From Gemmatimonadota bacterium (GTDB lineage Bacteria; Gemmatimonadota; Gemmatimonadetes; Longimicrobiales; Gaopeijiaceae): 64,000 bases of DNA. The translations under genes were made by a program, and so were the position numbers. The notes beneath the pieces were generated by a model. That model saw only the letters and a program-made list of their open reading frames with translations, ran no database searches and was not told the origin of the DNA. The stretch's first letter is position 1. Each line of letters starts with the position of its first letter. Below are positions 16,375 through 24,233 of the stretch, piece by piece. The stretch is from NCBI GenBank assembly GCA_041390105.1, contig JAWKQO010000001.1, positions 186,001 through 250,000 of the forward strand, in the 5' to 3' direction.

Positions 16375-18371
16375 GCCGGCTCGGTCACCGGCGTCCCGAA
16401 CGTGCGCAGCACACCCCAGAGGACCAGCAGCGCGGCGGGGAGTGCCACCCACACGGGCAGCCCGAACGCGGTGCCCAGGTCCCCCAGCACCAGCCCGACG
16501 GCGCCCACCAGCAGCGCGTAGGGAAGTTGCGTGCGCACGTGGTCGACGTGGTCGCACGCCGAGGCCATCGAGCTCATCACGGTCGTGTCCGAGATCGGGG
16601 AACAGTGGTCGCCCCAGATCGCCCCGGCCAACACGGACGAGATGGCGCTGAGCAGAACCGTGTGGTGCGTTCCGCCGGCGAACCCCGTCCCTCCGCCCAG
16701 CGCGACCGTCAGCGGAATGACCAGCGGCAACATCACCGCCATGGTGGCCCAGGAGGTTCCGGTGGCGAAGGCCATGGCACCCGAGATCACGAAGACGATG
16801 GCCGGGATGAGCGAGAGGGGGAGCGCGCCTTCCAGCAAGCTGGCCAGGTAGGCCGCGGTGCCCAGCTCTTCGGTCACCGCCCCCAGCGACCAGGCCAGCA
16901 CCAGGATCACCATGGCGAGCATCATGGAGCGCACGCCGGAGACCCAGGCCTCCACGGCCTGGGACATCGTCAGCAGGCGCTGCACCATGGAAAGCGCCAC
17001 CGCGGTCAACACCCCGGCCAAGGCGCCCCACAGCAACGTCGCGAACGGGTCCGCGGCCGCCAGGACCTCGCGTAGACCGGCGCCTGGCTCGACCGCTGCC
17101 CGGCCCGTCATCAACAGCCCCAGAAGCACGACCAGAACCACGGCCAGGACCGGGATCGCCGCGTTCCACCAGCGCAGCGGCGTTCCGGGCGCCGGCTCCA
17201 GCAGGCCCTCGTGGGAGTCCGCGGCCAACATGGCCCCGGCCCGATGGAGCCCCTCTCCGCGGGCGGCGCGCCGTTCCGCCACGGCCATGGGACCCAGGTC
17301 CCGGTTCATCAGCGTGGTCATGAGCACGAAGCTCAAGGCCAACAGAGGGTAGAAGAGGTAGGGAATGGTGTGGAGGAAAACCGTGAAGGGGTTGGCGGCC
17401 AACATCTCGGCGGCCATGGCGGGGTCGGTGGCCCGCTGCTGCTCCGCGGCGATCTCGAGGCCTCCTTTGATCAGTCCGATCTCGTAGCCCACCCAGGTAG
17501 AGATGGGCACGATGGCGGCCACCGGCGCGGCGGTCGAATCGACGATGTAGGCGAGCTTCTCGCGGGAGATGCGCAGGCGGTCGGTGATCGGCCGCATGGT
17601 GTTGCCGACCAGAAGGGTGTTGGCGTAGTCGTCGAAGAAGATGGCCAAGCCCGCCAACCAGGTGGCCAGCTTTCCGCGCCGGACGGATGTGGCCAGCCCC
17701 TCCAGGGCTTCCACGATGCCGCGTGTACCACCGTTCTTCGCGATCAGTCCCACCATCCCGCCCAGCATCATGGAGAACACCACGATGGTGGTTTTCCCAT
17801 CCGAGACATCGCCCAGCTGTGGCACCACGAAATGGTCGACCAGACGGCCCGTGGCGCTCAGGGGGTGGAACCCGGTCAGGACCAGTGCGCCGATCCAGAT
17901 GCCGGCGAACAGGGCCGAGACCACCTCGCGCAGCAGCAGGGCGAGCGCGATGGCGATCAGGGGCGGGATCAGGGAGAACCAGCCCGGTGCGTAGGCGGGT
18001 GTGACCGAGGTCTGTACCCCTCCCACCTGGACCTCCAGGGGCAACTGGCCGCGACCGGACACCCGGAGGGGCTCGGTCGTGGCCTGGGCTCCCGCCTGGA
18101 CGGTGCCGCTGCTCAGGCGCGAACCGGCGGCGTCCAGGATCTCGAACTCGAGGGGGCCCGTCTGCCCACCCTGGAGGTGGAGCGTGAAGGGAACCCCGCC
18201 CAGCACGGTCCGGGGCGGATCTACGACCTCCTGTGCCGCGGCGGCTGGGGCGAAGGCCAGGACGGTCAGCAGGGTCAGGAGGAGGCCGCGGCCGGGTGCT
18301 GCGCGAACCCGGCTTCGAGGCGTGCATGGGGCACACAGGCACGCGAGCGGGGGAGCGGCTTCGTCCATCAT
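16371..18371 (-). CDS. NhaC-type Na+/H+ antiporter with secreted N-terminal domain
   Basis: This gene encodes 666 residues. The C-terminal ~530 residues form a polytopic transporter of the NhaC/antiporter-like family, with motifs such as 'IFFDDYANTLLVGNTMRPI', 'AFATGTSWATMAVMLPLVI' and 'IWGDHCSPISDTTVMSSMAS'. The N-terminus is unusual: a signal-like hydrophobic segment (about 28-48, ending 'AAAAQ') is followed by a beta-rich stretch of about 90 residues ('VPFTLHLQGGQTGPLEFEIL') that resembles an Ig/CARDB-type extracytoplasmic domain. The inferred function is exchange of Na+ and H+, or of amino-acid-like solutes as in some NhaC relatives. The gene converges on tadA with a 4-bp overlap and is divergent from the pyr operon. 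Confidence 0.85.
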   Translation of the reverse strand: MMDEAAPPLACLCAPCTPRSRVRAAPGRGLLLTLLTVLAFAPAAAAQEVVDPPRTVLGGVPFTLHLQGGQTGPLEFEILDAAGSRLSSGTVQAGAQATTEPLRVSGRGQLPLEVQVGGVQTSVTPAYAPGWFSLIPPLIAIALALLLREVVSALFAGIWIGALVLTGFHPLSATGRLVDHFVVPQLGDVSDGKTTIVVFSMMLGGMVGLIAKNGGTRGIVEALEGLATSVRRGKLATWLAGLAIFFDDYANTLLVGNTMRPITDRLRISREKLAYIVDSTAAPVAAIVPISTWVGYEIGLIKGGLEIAAEQQRATDPAMAAEMLAANPFTVFLHTIPYLFYPLLALSFVLMTTLMNRDLGPMAVAERRAARGEGLHRAGAMLAADSHEGLLEPAPGTPLRWWNAAIPVLAVVLVVLLGLLMTGRAAVEPGAGLREVLAAADPFATLLWGALAGVLTAVALSMVQRLLTMSQAVEAWVSGVRSMMLAMVILVLAWSLGAVTEELGTAAYLASLLEGALPLSLIPAIVFVISGAMAFATGTSWATMAVMLPLVIPLTVALGGGTGFAGGTHHTVLLSAISSVLAGAIWGDHCSPISDTTVMSSMASACDHVDHVRTQLPYALLVGAVGLVLGDLGTAFGLPVWVALPAALLVLWGVLRTFGTPVTEPA

Positions 18372-18461
18372 CCATGCCTCATGGGTGGTAGGGGAGGGTG
18401 ATCATGGGCAGGGTCACCGTCCCGGTCCAGGGCGCGCGTCCTCGTGACCCCGGGGCCTCCG

Positions 18462-18490
18462 TTGACGGCATCCCGGGGCGCGGCCAACTT
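18462..18490 (+). promoter_or_regulatory. Candidate promoter of the pyrBC operon
   Basis: TTGACG at 18462-18467 is followed after 17 bp by CAACTT at 18485-18490. The -10 is poor. It would place the transcription start about 25 nt before the short leader ORF. Confidence 0.35.
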
Positions 18491-18523
18491 TGCCCCGCCC
18501 GTCCGTCGGTACGACTCCAGCCC

Positions 18524-18586
18524 ATGCAGAGTCACCTCCTGAGATCATTGCACTCGCGGGTGCACCCGCACCTGGATCCGGCGTGA
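18524..18586 (+). CDS. Short ORF upstream of pyrB, possible leader peptide
   Basis: A 20-codon frame starts at ATG 18524 and encodes MQSHLLRSLHSRVHPHLDPA. Its TGA stop (18584-18586) overlaps the pyrB GTG start at 18583. The peptide is rich in His, Leu and Arg and looks like no known domain. pyrB has only a weak ribosome-binding site of its own, so reading this ORF could couple translation into pyrB, in the manner of leader peptides of pyr operons. It is also possible that it is chance; no experimental or comparative support is available here. Confidence 0.35.
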   Translation: MQSHLLRSLHSRVHPHLDPA

Positions 18587-19557
18587 AGCCCGCGTCGGGC
18601 ATTCTGGGCAAGGACCTTCTGGGCCTGGCGGGGCTCACGCCCGAGCAGCTGACCGCCATCCTGGATGCGGCGGAGCCCTTCCGCTCGGCAGCGGAGGAGG
18701 GGGCTCGCAAGATCCCCATGCTCCAGGGCACCACGGTCGCCAATCTCTTCTTCGAGCCCTCCACCCGCACCCGCATCTCGTTCGAGTTCGCCGAGAAGCG
18801 CATGGGTGCAGACACGGTGAGCCTGGCCGTGGCCGCCTCCTCGCTGCAAAAGGGAGAGACCCTGGTCGACACCGCGCGCAACGTGGAAGCGATGGGCATC
18901 GAGATGGTGGTGATCCGGCACGGCTCGTCGGGGGCAGCTGCCTTCTTGGCCGAACGGATTCCTTCGCGGGTGATCAATGCCGGTGACGGTGCTCATGAGC
19001 ACCCCACCCAGGCCCTCCTGGACCTGCTCACCCTCCGCCAGCATTTCGGACGTCTGGAGGGACTCAAGGTTTGTATGGTGGGTGATGTGCTGCATTCCAG
19101 GGTCGCTCGTAGCAACATCTTCGGCCTTCGGGCCCTGGGGGCCGAGGTGGCGGTCTGCGGCCCCCCCACGCTGGTACCGGCGACCTTCGAGGACCTGGGC
19201 GCCCGGCGCTTTCTGCGGTTGGAGGAGGCCATCGCCTGGGCGGATGCCCTCAACGTGCTGCGCCTGCAACAGGAGCGGATGACCGCCGGCTACGTCCCCA
19301 GTCTCCGGGAGTATCACCGGATCTTCGGGATCACCGAGGAGCGGCTGGAGGCGGCCCGCCGGGAGCTGTTGATCCTCCACCCTGGACCCATGAACCGCGG
19401 CGTCGAGATCGACTCCACCGTCGCAGACGGCCCCCACTCGGTCATCCTCCGTCAGGTCACCAACGGGGTGGCGGTGCGTATGGCCGTGCTCTATCTGCTG
19501 GCCGATGGGGATCCGGCCGCAGCGTCGGGCGCGGTCGGGAAGGCGCGGGCCCAATGA
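18583..19557 (+). CDS. pyrB: Aspartate carbamoyltransferase catalytic subunit
   Basis: I chose the GTG at 18583, giving 324 residues, close to the family norm; a TTG further upstream at 18490 stays open but adds an atypical Pro/Ala-rich lead. The carbamoyl-phosphate site is visible as 'FEPSTRTRISFEFAEKRMG', with 'HEHPTQALLDLLT' and 'LHPGPMNRGVEI' as further signatures. It condenses carbamoyl phosphate with aspartate in the second step of de novo pyrimidine synthesis. The stop overlaps the pyrC start (ATGA), forming a pyrBC operon. No regulatory pyrI gene is seen. Confidence 0.95.
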   Translation: MKPASGILGKDLLGLAGLTPEQLTAILDAAEPFRSAAEEGARKIPMLQGTTVANLFFEPSTRTRISFEFAEKRMGADTVSLAVAASSLQKGETLVDTARNVEAMGIEMVVIRHGSSGAAAFLAERIPSRVINAGDGAHEHPTQALLDLLTLRQHFGRLEGLKVCMVGDVLHSRVARSNIFGLRALGAEVAVCGPPTLVPATFEDLGARRFLRLEEAIAWADALNVLRLQQERMTAGYVPSLREYHRIFGITEERLEAARRELLILHPGPMNRGVEIDSTVADGPHSVILRQVTNGVAVRMAVLYLLADGDPAAASGAVGKARAQ

Positions 19558-20846
19558 GCGGGGTGAGGCCGCTTCTGCTGCGTGGGGGTCGGGTCGTCGA
19601 TCCCGCCCATCGGGTGGACGGCCGGCTGGACGTGCTGCTGGCCGACGGACACGTCGCTGCGATCGGCGAGTCCCTGGAGGCCCCGGAACAGGCCCTCGTG
19701 TTGGACGTGAACGGAAAGGTCGTAACTCCAGGCCTGATTGATGTTCACGTCCACTTGCGAGAGCCGGGTGGCGAACACAAGGAGACCATTGAAAGCGGCC
19801 TGAAGGCGGCTGCGGCCGGTGGGTTCACGGCCGTGTGCGCGATGCCGAACACCGATCCGCCCCTGGACGACGCTTCCTCCATCCGCTTCGTGCTGGAACG
19901 AGGCGCTCGGGTGCGAGGGGCGCGTGTGTATCCGGTGGGCGCCCTCTCGCGCGGTCGTAAGGGCGAGCGGCTGACGGACGTCGGAGAGCTGGTCGACGCC
20001 GGCGCGGTGGGGATCACGGACGACGGCGACCCCATCATGGACTCCGGTCTGATGCGGCTGGCGCTGGAATACGCCCAGACCTTCGGGATCCCCGTCGCCG
20101 ATCATGCCGAGGACCTGGGCCTGTCCGCGGGCGGCCACATGAACGACGGGCCCACCGCGACCCGGCTGGGGCTCAAGGGAAAGCCGGGGGCGTCCGAGGA
20201 GTCGCACATCTACCGCGACCTCCTGGTCGCCGAGCTGACCGGGGGCCACATCCACCTCCAGCACGTGTCCACCCGGCTGGGGGTCGAGGCCATTCGCATG
20301 GCCAAGGCGCGCGGCGTCCACGTCACGGCCGAGGCGGCGCCCCACCATCTCCTCCTGACCGAAGAGGCGGTCGGGGCCTACGACACCAACGCGAAGATGA
20401 ACCCGCCGCTCCGTCGGGCCGATGACGTGGCCGCGGTGCGGGAGGGGCTACGCGACGGAACGTTGGACGTCCTGGCCACGGACCACGCACCCCATCACCG
20501 GGACGAGAAGGACCGCACCTTCGATGAGGCGCCCTTCGGGATCGTGGGGCTGGAGACGGCCGTGGGCCTGGTGCTCACGCACGTGCTGGGCGAAGGCCTG
20601 CTGGACCTTCCGACGCTGGTGGACCGCATGAGTGCCCAGCCGGCCCGGGCGTTCCGCCTGACAGGAGGGTCCTTGGCGGTGGGCTCGGTGGCCGATGTCA
20701 CCGTGCTCGACCTGGAGCACGAATGGGTGGTCGATCCCAAGCGCTTCCGCTCGAAGAGCCGTAATACGCCGTTCGGGGGCTGGAAGCTGAAGGGACGCGC
20801 CATCGCCACCATCGTGGGTGGCGATGCGGTCTGGACGCTGGAGTGA
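19554..20846 (+). CDS. pyrC: Dihydroorotase, class I
   Basis: This gene encodes 430 residues. It carries the amidohydrolase metal motif 'DVHVHLREPG', the later histidine segments ('HLQHVSTRLG', 'VTAEAAPHHLLLTEE') and 'ATDHAPHHRDEK', which holds the catalytic Asp. All the expected metal ligands appear, so this is an active enzyme rather than the degenerate PyrC' that pairs with some PyrB proteins. It cyclises carbamoyl-aspartate to dihydroorotate, the step after PyrB. It is co-translated with pyrB, and its 3' end faces rpsT across 17 bp. Confidence 0.95.
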   Translation: MSGVRPLLLRGGRVVDPAHRVDGRLDVLLADGHVAAIGESLEAPEQALVLDVNGKVVTPGLIDVHVHLREPGGEHKETIESGLKAAAAGGFTAVCAMPNTDPPLDDASSIRFVLERGARVRGARVYPVGALSRGRKGERLTDVGELVDAGAVGITDDGDPIMDSGLMRLALEYAQTFGIPVADHAEDLGLSAGGHMNDGPTATRLGLKGKPGASEESHIYRDLLVAELTGGHIHLQHVSTRLGVEAIRMAKARGVHVTAEAAPHHLLLTEEAVGAYDTNAKMNPPLRRADDVAAVREGLRDGTLDVLATDHAPHHRDEKDRTFDEAPFGIVGLETAVGLVLTHVLGEGLLDLPTLVDRMSAQPARAFRLTGGSLAVGSVADVTVLDLEHEWVVDPKRFRSKSRNTPFGGWKLKGRAIATIVGGDAVWTLE

Positions 20847-20863
20847 GGCCGGGGAGGGGGGAG

Positions 20864-21121
20864 CTAGGCGGCCAAGCGGGCGACGTGCCGAGCCAGGCGC
20901 GCCTTGAAGCGGGAGGCCCGGTTCGGGTGGATCAAGCGCCGGGTCGCCGCGCGATCGATCAGAGCTGCCGCCTCGCGAAGGCGGGCCGTGGCGTCGTCGG
21001 AGGAACCAGCCTGCAGGACCCGCTTGATGGCGGTGCGCAGGCGGGACTTGGCGGCGCGGTTGCGCTCCTGAGCCTTGAGGCTCGTACGCATGCGACGCTT
21101 GGCGCTCTTGATGTTCGGCAT
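20864..21121 (-). CDS. rpsT: 30S ribosomal protein S20
   Basis: This gene encodes 85 residues starting 'MPNIKSAKRRMRTSLKAQER', the classic S20 opening. It is highly basic and wholly helical, as expected for the protein that binds the 16S 5' domain. I use the ATG at 21121; the frame continues upstream, but that part is not S20-like. It converges on pyrC and has a good promoter at 21177-21205. Confidence 0.96.
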   Translation of the reverse strand: MPNIKSAKRRMRTSLKAQERNRAAKSRLRTAIKRVLQAGSSDDATARLREAAALIDRAATRRLIHPNRASRFKARLARHVARLAA

Positions 21122-21176
21122 GGATCGATGGCAGTTGGGTTCCGGCCCGCCGGCAGTCACGGACCGTGAGCCATGA

Positions 21177-21205
21177 AGGCTAATCCCCCCCGCTACCAGG
21201 GTCAA
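21177..21205 (-). promoter_or_regulatory. Promoter of rpsT
   Basis: Read on the minus strand, TTGACC (21205-21200) and TAGCCT (21182-21177) are 17 bp apart. The -10 box is identical to that of the LexA-like gene. The predicted leader is about 50 nt. Confidence 0.6.
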
Positions 21206-21249
21206 CCGCCCCGGGATCGCGTGATGCCCCCTTCCGTGCGGGGGTCCCG

Positions 21250-21900
21250 GTGAACGCCGTTCTCGTGGTGGCAGTCCTCATCGGGTCGGTGGTCCTGCAC
21301 GAGCTCGGGCACGCCTGGGTGGCGGACAGGGAAGGCGACCATACGGCGCGCAACCAGGGCCGGATCACGCTCAATCCGATCTCCCATCTCGATCCGGTGG
21401 GGTCCGTGCTGCTCCCGCTGCTGCTGTTCCTGAGCACCCAGGGGACCGCCGTGTTCGGGTGGGCGCGTCCGGTGCCCGTGCAGCCCGCCAACTTCCGGCA
21501 CCCGGTCTGGAGCGACCTCAAGGTCTCCCTGGCCGGGATCGCAGCCAATCTGCTGCTCGTCCCGGTGGGGACGCTGCTGGTGATCGGCGCCCTCAAGGCG
21601 GAGCCGCTGCTCGGTGTGCGCTTGGCCGATGGAGTCGTCTTCGCCGGTACGCTCGTCATCCAGATCAACCTGACCCTGGCGGTCTTCAATCTCCTTCCGA
21701 TTCCGCCCCTCGACGGATCACACGTCCTGTATCACCTTCTTCCGCGGAGGGCCCGAGCGGCCTACCGGTCGTTGGACCGTTTCGGCTTGCTGGCCCTCAT
21801 GGTTCTCCTGCTTCTCGTTCCCGATGCCCTCGACGTGGTCTTCTGGCCCGTCGCCCGGTTGTCCGAATTGACGAACGCCTTCATCCGCTTGTGGATCTGA
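21250..21900 (+). CDS. Site-2 protease family (M50) membrane metalloprotease
   Basis: This gene encodes 216 residues starting at a GTG. The zinc site H17-E-L-G-H21 sits in the first transmembrane helix, and 'FNLLPIPPLDGSHVLYHLLP' provides the third ligand (the Asp of the LDG motif). Short length and the absence of PDZ or CBS domains place it with the small YwhC/SpoIVFB-like S2P group. These enzymes cut membrane-embedded substrates within the inner membrane. It lies directly upstream of scpA-scpB, an arrangement seen in many bacteria, and its stop is next to or inside the scpA start region. Confidence 0.9.
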   Translation: MNAVLVVAVLIGSVVLHELGHAWVADREGDHTARNQGRITLNPISHLDPVGSVLLPLLLFLSTQGTAVFGWARPVPVQPANFRHPVWSDLKVSLAGIAANLLLVPVGTLLVIGALKAEPLLGVRLADGVVFAGTLVIQINLTLAVFNLLPIPPLDGSHVLYHLLPRRARAAYRSLDRFGLLALMVLLLLVPDALDVVFWPVARLSELTNAFIRLWI

Positions 21901-21905
21901 CCGTC

Positions 21906-22706
21906 GTGGAAACGACGACCCCGGCCCCGCCCCAGGAGGCGGCCGCCCTGCTCGTAGTGGACCTGGACCGCTTCCAGGGACCGCTGGATCTGCTGCTGCA
22001 CCTGATCCGGCAGCAGGACATCGACATCTTCGATATCCCGATCTCTCGGATCACGCACCAGTTCCTGGCCGCCATCCAGGGGATCCAGGCGGTGGATCTG
22101 GAGAACGCCGGCGAGTTTCTGGAGATGGCGGCGACGCTGGTGCGGATCAAAGCCCAGATGCTCCTCCCCCGTCACGGCGACGACGAGGAGGACGACCCCC
22201 GGGCGGAGTTGGTGCGCCGCCTCCTCGAATACGAGCAGATCCGGGAGATCGCCGAGCGGCTCCTCCACGCGGAAGCGGAGCGCGGGCGCCGCCGTGGCAA
22301 GGGGTACATCGAGGCACGCGCGCCCCGCAAGGTCGAGGAGACGCCGCTGGAGACGACCTGGGAAGAGGTCCACAAGGCCGCGCTCCGGGTGACCCTGCCC
22401 GATCCGGTGCCTCACCACGAGCACCGGGTCACGCTGCGACCCGTGGCCATCGAGGAGAAAGTGGACCTCATCCTCGATTCCTTGCGGGCCGAGGCGCGGG
22501 TGCGGTTCAGCCGACTGGTGCGCCCGTGGAAGGAGCGCATGCACGGGGTCATGACGCTGCTGGCCGGGCTGGAGCTCTCCCGCAGGCGGTTGGTGGCGCT
22601 GAGGCAGCTCCGCCCTTTCGCCGAGTTGTGGGTGTTCCGTCAGAACGACGAGGAGCCCGTGCCGCGTGACGTCCTGCTCGAAGAAGATCCGTCGGAGGCC
22701 GCTTGA
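21906..22706 (+). CDS. scpA: Segregation and condensation protein A
   Basis: This gene encodes 266 residues from a GTG at 21906; an in-frame GTG at 21891 would overlap the protease stop and is equally possible. The family opening 'LDRFQGPLDLLLHLIRQQDI' and the conserved 'ISRITHQFLAAI' and 'AATLVRIKAQMLLP' blocks are present. ScpA is the kleisin that bridges the SMC heads of the chromosome-compaction complex. The frame extends upstream into the protease gene, where it is a shadow. The 3' end overlaps the scpB start. Confidence 0.93.
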   Translation: METTTPAPPQEAAALLVVDLDRFQGPLDLLLHLIRQQDIDIFDIPISRITHQFLAAIQGIQAVDLENAGEFLEMAATLVRIKAQMLLPRHGDDEEDDPRAELVRRLLEYEQIREIAERLLHAEAERGRRRGKGYIEARAPRKVEETPLETTWEEVHKAALRVTLPDPVPHHEHRVTLRPVAIEEKVDLILDSLRAEARVRFSRLVRPWKERMHGVMTLLAGLELSRRRLVALRQLRPFAELWVFRQNDEEPVPRDVLLEEDPSEAA

Positions 22707-23488
22707 AGCCAGCACAGATCGTTGAAGCCGTACTGTTCGCCAGCGACGCCCCCTTGAGCGTTGCCGACCTGGTGCGCGCCGACCCCGATCTCGATGAGGA
22801 CGTCGTCGAGGCGGCCATCGCCGACCTGCGGGCGATCTACGACGAGGAGGGCCGCGCCTTCCAGATCCTGGAGATCGCCGAGGGCTACCAGATCCTGACC
22901 CGCCCCGAGTTCGCCCCCTATCTGGAGCGGTTCGACAGCGTCCCTCGTCCGAACCGTCTGTCGGGACCCGCTCTGGAGGCGCTGGCCATCATCGCCTACC
23001 GGCAGCCCATCGGTCGGATCGAGATGGAGTACGTGCGTGGCGTGAACTCCGCCGGGGTGATCCGGACCCTGCACGAGCGTGGGTTGATCGACGTGGTGGG
23101 TCGCTCCGAAGGCATCGGGCGTCCACTGCTCTACGGGACCACCCAGAAGTTCCTCGACCACTTCGGATTCACCTCGATCGAGGATCTCCCGCGTCCGGAG
23201 GAGTTGCCGGTGGTGCTGCGGGAGCGGATCCCACTCGGCATCGAGGAGTTGCCGCCACCGGAGGCTCCGGCCGATATCGCCCCTGCCGAAGCGCCGGAGG
23301 GGGATCGGGATGCGACCGGGTCCGACGTCGAGGACGTGGACGAGGGGCGCCCCGGTGCCGCTGCGACTGGGGAGGCCGATTCCGACGCGGAGGCGGGCGC
23401 GGCCGACCCGTCCGAGACGGACGAGTACGACGCGTTGGTGGCCTCGGAGGCCGGAGGGAACTCCGCGGTAGATTCCGAAGATCGTTGA
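22703..23488 (+). CDS. scpB: Segregation and condensation protein B
   Basis: This gene encodes 261 residues from a TTG that overlaps the scpA stop (TTGA). The two winged-helix domains of ScpB occupy about residues 1-170, with the motif 'GPALEALAIIAYRQPIGRIE' and 'LLYGTTQKFLDHFG'. After residue ~185 comes an acidic, Ala/Asp/Glu-rich tail of about 75 residues that looks disordered and is longer than in most ScpB proteins. ScpB dimers bind ScpA and regulate SMC. The gene is co-translated with scpA and followed by the pseudouridine synthase gene. Confidence 0.93.
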   Translation: MKPAQIVEAVLFASDAPLSVADLVRADPDLDEDVVEAAIADLRAIYDEEGRAFQILEIAEGYQILTRPEFAPYLERFDSVPRPNRLSGPALEALAIIAYRQPIGRIEMEYVRGVNSAGVIRTLHERGLIDVVGRSEGIGRPLLYGTTQKFLDHFGFTSIEDLPRPEELPVVLRERIPLGIEELPPPEAPADIAPAEAPEGDRDATGSDVEDVDEGRPGAAATGEADSDAEAGAADPSETDEYDALVASEAGGNSAVDSEDR

Positions 23489-23507
23489 ACCGACATCGGA
23501 CAAGCCG

Positions 23508-24233
23508 TTGCGGATCCAGAAGTTTCTTTCTCAGGCCGGCGTGGCGTCTCGGCGGGCCGCCGAGGAGTTGATCCGGGCGGGCCGCGTTCGCGTCAATGGC
23601 CAGCTGGTCACCGAGCTGGGGAGCAAGGTACGCCCGGACGCGGACCGGGTGAGCGTCGACGGGCGGCTCGTCCGACCGGCGGCGTCGCGCTGGATCCTCC
23701 TCAACAAGCCCTCGGGCACGGTGACCACGGCTCGGGACCCGCAGGGGCGCCCCACGGTGTTCGACCTGCTTCCGCCCGACGCCGCCGGGTTGCGTCACGT
23801 TGGGCGTCTCGACCGCGACAGCGAGGGCCTGCTCCTGTTCACGAACGACGGAGACGCGGCGCAGGCCTTGCTCCACCCTCGCTTCCAGATGGAACGCGAG
23901 TATGAAGCCTGGGTGGTGGGCGCTCCCGACCGCACGACCCTGGAGCGGCTCGAGCGAGGTGTGGTGTTGGAAGACGGCCCGGCCCGGGCGCGGCGTGTCC
24001 GGGTCGTCGAGCGCGTGTCGGCCGGGGCCCGCGTGCGCCTCGTGATGACGGAGGGGCGCAAGCGGGAGGTGCGTCGGCTTCTCGCCGCGGTGGGGCATCC
24101 CGTGCGGCGCCTCCGGCGCATCCGCTTCGGCCCCATCCGACTCGCAGACCTTCCCCCCGGTGAGAGCCGGGACCTGACCGCAGAGGAGCGGGCCGCGTTG
24201 ACGGACCTGCTCCGCTCACAGCACGAGTCATGA
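23508..24233 (+). CDS. rRNA pseudouridine synthase (RsuA/RluB family)
   Basis: This gene encodes 241 residues from a TTG start. An S4 RNA-binding domain covers residues 1-50 ('RIQKFLSQAGVASRRAAEEL'), followed by the catalytic domain with 'GRLDRDSEGLLLFTNDG', in which D102 is the catalytic aspartate. It would isomerise a uridine in rRNA, most likely 23S as for RluB. It is co-oriented with scpAB, with which RluB genes often cluster, and its end overlaps the next gene (ATGA). Confidence 0.92.
   Translation: MRIQKFLSQAGVASRRAAEELIRAGRVRVNGQLVTELGSKVRPDADRVSVDGRLVRPAASRWILLNKPSGTVTTARDPQGRPTVFDLLPPDAAGLRHVGRLDRDSEGLLLFTNDGDAAQALLHPRFQMEREYEAWVVGAPDRTTLERLERGVVLEDGPARARRVRVVERVSAGARVRLVMTEGRKREVRRLLAAVGHPVRRLRRIRFGPIRLADLPPGESRDLTAEERAALTDLLRSQHES

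Noticed and set aside
15145..18375. A long minus-strand frame spanning lexA-like, tadA and antiporter genes
   Set aside because: It crosses three real genes in other frames and translates to low-complexity Gly/Arg sequence.
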